DNA from: Ignavibacteria bacterium UBA6906
GTDB taxonomy: Bacteria; Bacteroidota; Ignavibacteria; UBA10030; UBA6906
Reading direction: 5' to 3'
Length of the DNA: 7,782 bases
NCBI GenBank assembly: GCA_002451155.1
Contig: DKBG01000155.1
Span: 1-7,782 of the forward strand
The translations under genes were made by a program, and so were the position numbers. Positions 5,220 through 7,782 of the stretch are shown here, one piece after another. The number at the start of each line of letters is the position of its first letter. The stretch's first letter is position 1. The notes beneath the pieces are model-generated. The model was not told the origin of the DNA. It did no database searches and saw only the letters and a list, made by a program, of their open reading frames with translations.

Positions 5220-7253
5220 ATGGTATATCGCGGCCTTTTTGGGCCAGTAGGAATTCTACGCTTCTGTCTGCTTTCCCTTCTTGTGACGGGCTGCCTCAAT
5301 CGACCGCTGGAGCCCGTGGCGCCGAAGTGGGACGCCGGACTCACTCTCCCGGTCACAAACCGTATCTATACGCTCGCGGACCTCGTCGCCAGAGACACAA
5401 ATCTGCTCCATGCAAGAACCGACGACCTGCTCTACTACGACACTCGGGTAGAGGCGACCCCGACGTCGGTCGGCGATCGGATCAGGCTGAACGCATCTAG
5501 TCTTGATGACAGGGTGAGGCTCGGGTCTTTTGGAATAGGCCCCGTCCCCGAACTCTCCCTTCCGTTGACTCTTCCGGGAGTGGTTCCGGGGCAGCCGCTT
5601 CCGCCGGTCTCAAGGCTCTCGCTCCCGCCCATCAATCTGGTCATCAGTCAGTTCCGGGAAGTCACGCTTCGAACCGGCACGCTTGGGCTGCGGCTGAAGA
5701 ACAATTTGCCTGTCCCGCTTACTGTTGATAGCACCGTCACGCTTCGAGACACCGCCGGAAATGTCATTACCGGCTTCGTGTTCGTTCCCGCACAGATTCC
5801 CGCGGGGGGAGAGGGAATTGCCTCTGTCGATTGTGCCGGCCTGGTCGTCCCCGGGAGCCTGACCGTTGCGAATATCTGTCTTTCTGAACCGGGAGCGCCG
5901 GCCGCCCCGCCGGGAGATCTCGTTGTCTGTACGCTGGACGCCCGGGACCTCACCGTTTCCCATGCGGTGCTGAGCAGCATCCCGCCTCAAATCCTCCTGA
6001 ACGATTCTCGGTTTTCGACATCCGTCGATGATTCCAACAAGATCCGTGAAGTCTGGATCAGGGATGGATCGCTGACGATCCAGCTTACGAGTACAATTCC
6101 GATGAATCTCCGCCTCCGGATTCGCTTTGATGAAATGGTTGATGCGTTTGGCCGAGTTTACGCCGATAGCCTGATCGTCCCGGCACTCGGGACCGCGACA
6201 CATCTGATCAATCTCGCGGGAATGAGGATGCGGTCGCTCACAGGAGGATTCCTTTCGCGGATTGACATGGTGGGAACGGTTGACCTGTTCGAAGGTTCCG
6301 CCGGGCGACCGGTGACGGTGAGCGAAGATGATTACGTTACAGTGCATGTAACGGGCACCACCATGGGTGTGGACAGTGTGGTGGGAGCGGTGAAACCGAC
6401 GGCGGTTTCAATCAACGAGGCAATCTCTCTCCAGCTCGGGGATCTTGACGAAAGGTTTGTCGGACAGATACGGATTCCTGCGGCGAGTCTCACGTTCATT
6501 CCACGGACGTCGATCGGGTTTCCGCTCGCGCTGGACCTCTCGCTTATTGCTAAGGACGACCTGAACAACGACGTTGTGCTCGCCGTCCCGCCGGCGAAGG
6601 CTTCGGCGGTGCTGGCACCCATCGAATTCCCCGCGCAGGATGTCGGGACATGGCTTACCCGGTTGAGTGGAAATTTGCCGGACACGATCCGGATCACCGG
6701 ACGTGTGATCGTGAATCCGGAGTACGACACGGTGACCATCGGTTCTCTCGGACGCAGGTCCACCTTCGGAGGCCTGGTTGATCTGAGCGTTCCGATGATG
6801 CTGTCAATCGGCGGTACGATTGAGGATACTGTGGCGTTCGGGGATACAACAGGTGACGGAAACAGTGACTATCGCAATAACAGGGAGCTCATGGAGAGCA
6901 TGAATTCCGGTCGCCTGCATTTCGTTCTCGACAACGATATTCCGGTCCGGGGAATGCTGAAGGTCACCCTTCTGGACCACCAGAATCAGCCCGTCCTGAC
7001 CTACCCGCGTGCCGATGGTGATTCGCTCCGCATCGAGGCACCGGCGATGGCAGGGGGGGAGGTGCAAGCGACAGTGCGCAGCGCGCGGACATTCGAGCTT
7101 AGTGGAGAAGAGATACGGGCGCTTGATCGCGTGCAGTTTGTCCGCCTCGCGATCTCTCTCGCGACTCCGGGGACCGGTCCCGTAGCGTTCAGAAGCACGG
7201 GAGCAATTCGCACGAAACTCTGGACTGAACTTTCATACCGGGTCAACCCATGA
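5220..7253 (+). CDS. Large hypothetical lipoprotein, beta-rich, coupled to an outer-membrane-barrel-like gene
   Basis: A 677-residue protein with a lipoprotein signal peptide: hydrophobic GILRFCLLSLLVTGC with lipobox V-T-G-C, so Cys25 should be lipidated. The mature part begins NRPLEPVAPKWDAGLTLPVT, then is rich in Leu, Val, Thr, Ser and Pro, with alternating patterns typical of beta-sandwich surface proteins. A Pro-rich stretch lies near 111-140. An acidic loop, DTTGDGNSDYRN (residues 542-553), resembles dockerin or thrombospondin-type calcium loops. I do not recognise a named domain, and the function is unknown. The start is ATG 5220, with a weak GAGG at 5206-5209 (10-base gap); an in-frame stop at 5181 bars much extension. 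The stop overlaps the next start as ATGA, so translation of the two is probably coupled and the proteins may work together at the outer membrane. That partnership is inferred from gene order only. Confidence 0.85.
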   Translation: MVYRGLFGPVGILRFCLLSLLVTGCLNRPLEPVAPKWDAGLTLPVTNRIYTLADLVARDTNLLHARTDDLLYYDTRVEATPTSVGDRIRLNASSLDDRVRLGSFGIGPVPELSLPLTLPGVVPGQPLPPVSRLSLPPINLVISQFREVTLRTGTLGLRLKNNLPVPLTVDSTVTLRDTAGNVITGFVFVPAQIPAGGEGIASVDCAGLVVPGSLTVANICLSEPGAPAAPPGDLVVCTLDARDLTVSHAVLSSIPPQILLNDSRFSTSVDDSNKIREVWIRDGSLTIQLTSTIPMNLRLRIRFDEMVDAFGRVYADSLIVPALGTATHLINLAGMRMRSLTGGFLSRIDMVGTVDLFEGSAGRPVTVSEDDYVTVHVTGTTMGVDSVVGAVKPTAVSINEAISLQLGDLDERFVGQIRIPAASLTFIPRTSIGFPLALDLSLIAKDDLNNDVVLAVPPAKASAVLAPIEFPAQDVGTWLTRLSGNLPDTIRITGRVIVNPEYDTVTIGSLGRRSTFGGLVDLSVPMMLSIGGTIEDTVAFGDTTGDGNSDYRNNRELMESMNSGRLHFVLDNDIPVRGMLKVTLLDHQNQPVLTYPRADGDSLRIEAPAMAGGEVQATVRSARTFELSGEEIRALDRVQFVRLAISLATPGTGPVAFRSTGAIRTKLWTELSYRVNP

Positions 7254-7782
7254 GCCGATGTGCAAGTGTGTGTCGCCTGATGATGGCCGTCGCTGCTCTT
7301 CGGGTGCTGCCTGTGCCTGCGTGCGGCGGAGAACGGACCAACGTAGCCGGCCTCGGCATGGGCCGGACGGGCGTGGCTGCATCCCGCGGACTGGACGCGA
7401 TCGGCATCAATCCGGCGAATATCGCGCACGGAGACGGGTCATTCCTGACAGTGAGTCTCCTTCCCGTCGGTTTGAATATGGGGAGCGATTTCCTCACCTA
7501 TGATCTCTACTCTGAATACTTCACCGGGATTGCCACGGACAGTGGAAGGTTCGGCCGGTATCTCACTGAGGCCGACAAGCAGCGGCTTCTGGAGTCCTTT
7601 CCCGGCGCCTTCGGGAACGGGGTCCTTGACGTCGAAGCGCGCGGATTCGGGCTCGGCCTGGCATTTGAAGGGCTGGGAACAGTGGCGGCGTCGATCACCG
7701 ACAGGATTGCCGGAAGGGGGACGCTCTCCCGGGCATACGCGGAATTTCTTCTGTTCGGGAACCCGCCCGGCTCCGATTACGA
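7250..7782 (+). CDS. DUF5723-like outer membrane protein, N-terminal part; 3' end outside window
   Basis: The frame is open from ATG 7250 to the window edge (177 codons). It starts with a likely Sec signal peptide: an Arg/Cys-containing start, a hydrophobic core MMAVAALRVLPVP, and cleavage around residues 24-27. The mature N-terminus, ERTNVAGLGMGRTGVAASRG followed by LDAIGINPANIA, is the GMG...NPAN pattern of FadL/PorV/DUF5723-type outer membrane beta-barrels. The text after it alternates aromatic and small residues (FLTVSLLPVGLNMGSDF, RGFGLGLAFEGLG), as in barrel strands. DUF5723 is my best guess; a PorV/PorQ-like or general OmpP1/FadL relative is the alternative. The start codon overlaps the lipoprotein stop (ATGA) with no clear ribosome binding site of its own, which points to translational coupling. 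Met11 and Met12 (7280, 7283) are possible later starts but would remove the charged N-region of the signal peptide. Confidence 0.75.
   Translation, partial: MSRCASVCRLMMAVAALRVLPVPACGGERTNVAGLGMGRTGVAASRGLDAIGINPANIAHGDGSFLTVSLLPVGLNMGSDFLTYDLYSEYFTGIATDSGRFGRYLTEADKQRLLESFPGAFGNGVLDVEARGFGLGLAFEGLGTVAASITDRIAGRGTLSRAYAEFLLFGNPPGSDY

Noticed and set aside
5610..6347. 245-codon minus-strand open frame inside the lipoprotein gene
   Set aside because: It is antisense to a convincing lipoprotein gene. The composition is low-information and there is no ribosome binding site or recognisable motif.
1..7782. Mobile element, phage, toxin-antitoxin, CRISPR or defence system
   Set aside because: No transposase, integrase, terminal inverted repeats, spaced direct repeats or known defence motifs were seen. 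The recognisable genes are core metabolism, redox and envelope genes.

Overview
The window looks like ordinary chromosomal core sequence from a GC-rich bacterium of the Bacteroidota/Chlorobiota (FCB) group, possibly Ignavibacteria-like. This placement is an inference. It rests on a mitochondrial-type aconitase, a bacilliredoxin (bacillithiol-type thiols occur in this group), a DUF3467 protein, a TPR lipoprotein, and a large lipoprotein coupled to an outer-membrane-barrel-like protein. I see no phage, insertion sequence, CRISPR array, tRNA or rRNA gene.

Layout. Bases 1-511 (+) hold the 3' end of an aconitase gene. It is followed at 611-1057 (+) by a BrxA/BrxB-family bacilliredoxin. A strong, probably bidirectional terminator at 1102-1134 separates these from two minus-strand genes: an exported thioredoxin-like (redoxin) protein at 1198-1818 and NADP-dependent isocitrate dehydrogenase (icd) at 2025-3278, which has its own terminator and promoter. 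Back-to-back promoters at 3328-3403 drive icd leftwards and a nine-repeat TPR protein (3447-4625) rightwards. A very good terminator follows the TPR gene, only a few bases before the ribosome binding site of a DUF3467 gene (4695-5018). After about 200 bases of non-coding DNA comes a 677-residue lipoprotein (5220-7253), whose stop overlaps the start (ATGA) of a truncated DUF5723-like outer membrane protein running off the right end (7250-7782).

How the genes fit together. Aconitase and isocitrate dehydrogenase catalyse successive TCA-cycle steps, but they sit on opposite strands in separate units. Between them lie two thiol-redox genes, one cytoplasmic and one exported. The right half is envelope-oriented: a TPR protein that is probably lipid-anchored or exported, a surface-type lipoprotein and a barrel protein.

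The most unusual feature is a 68-residue histone-H1-like basic tail on the aconitase. Half of its residues are Lys or Arg and none are acidic. It is added in frame after the normal end of the enzyme. I found no convincing new multi-gene system. All gaps between genes are shorter than about 210 bases and are covered by the hairpins, promoters and terminators listed.
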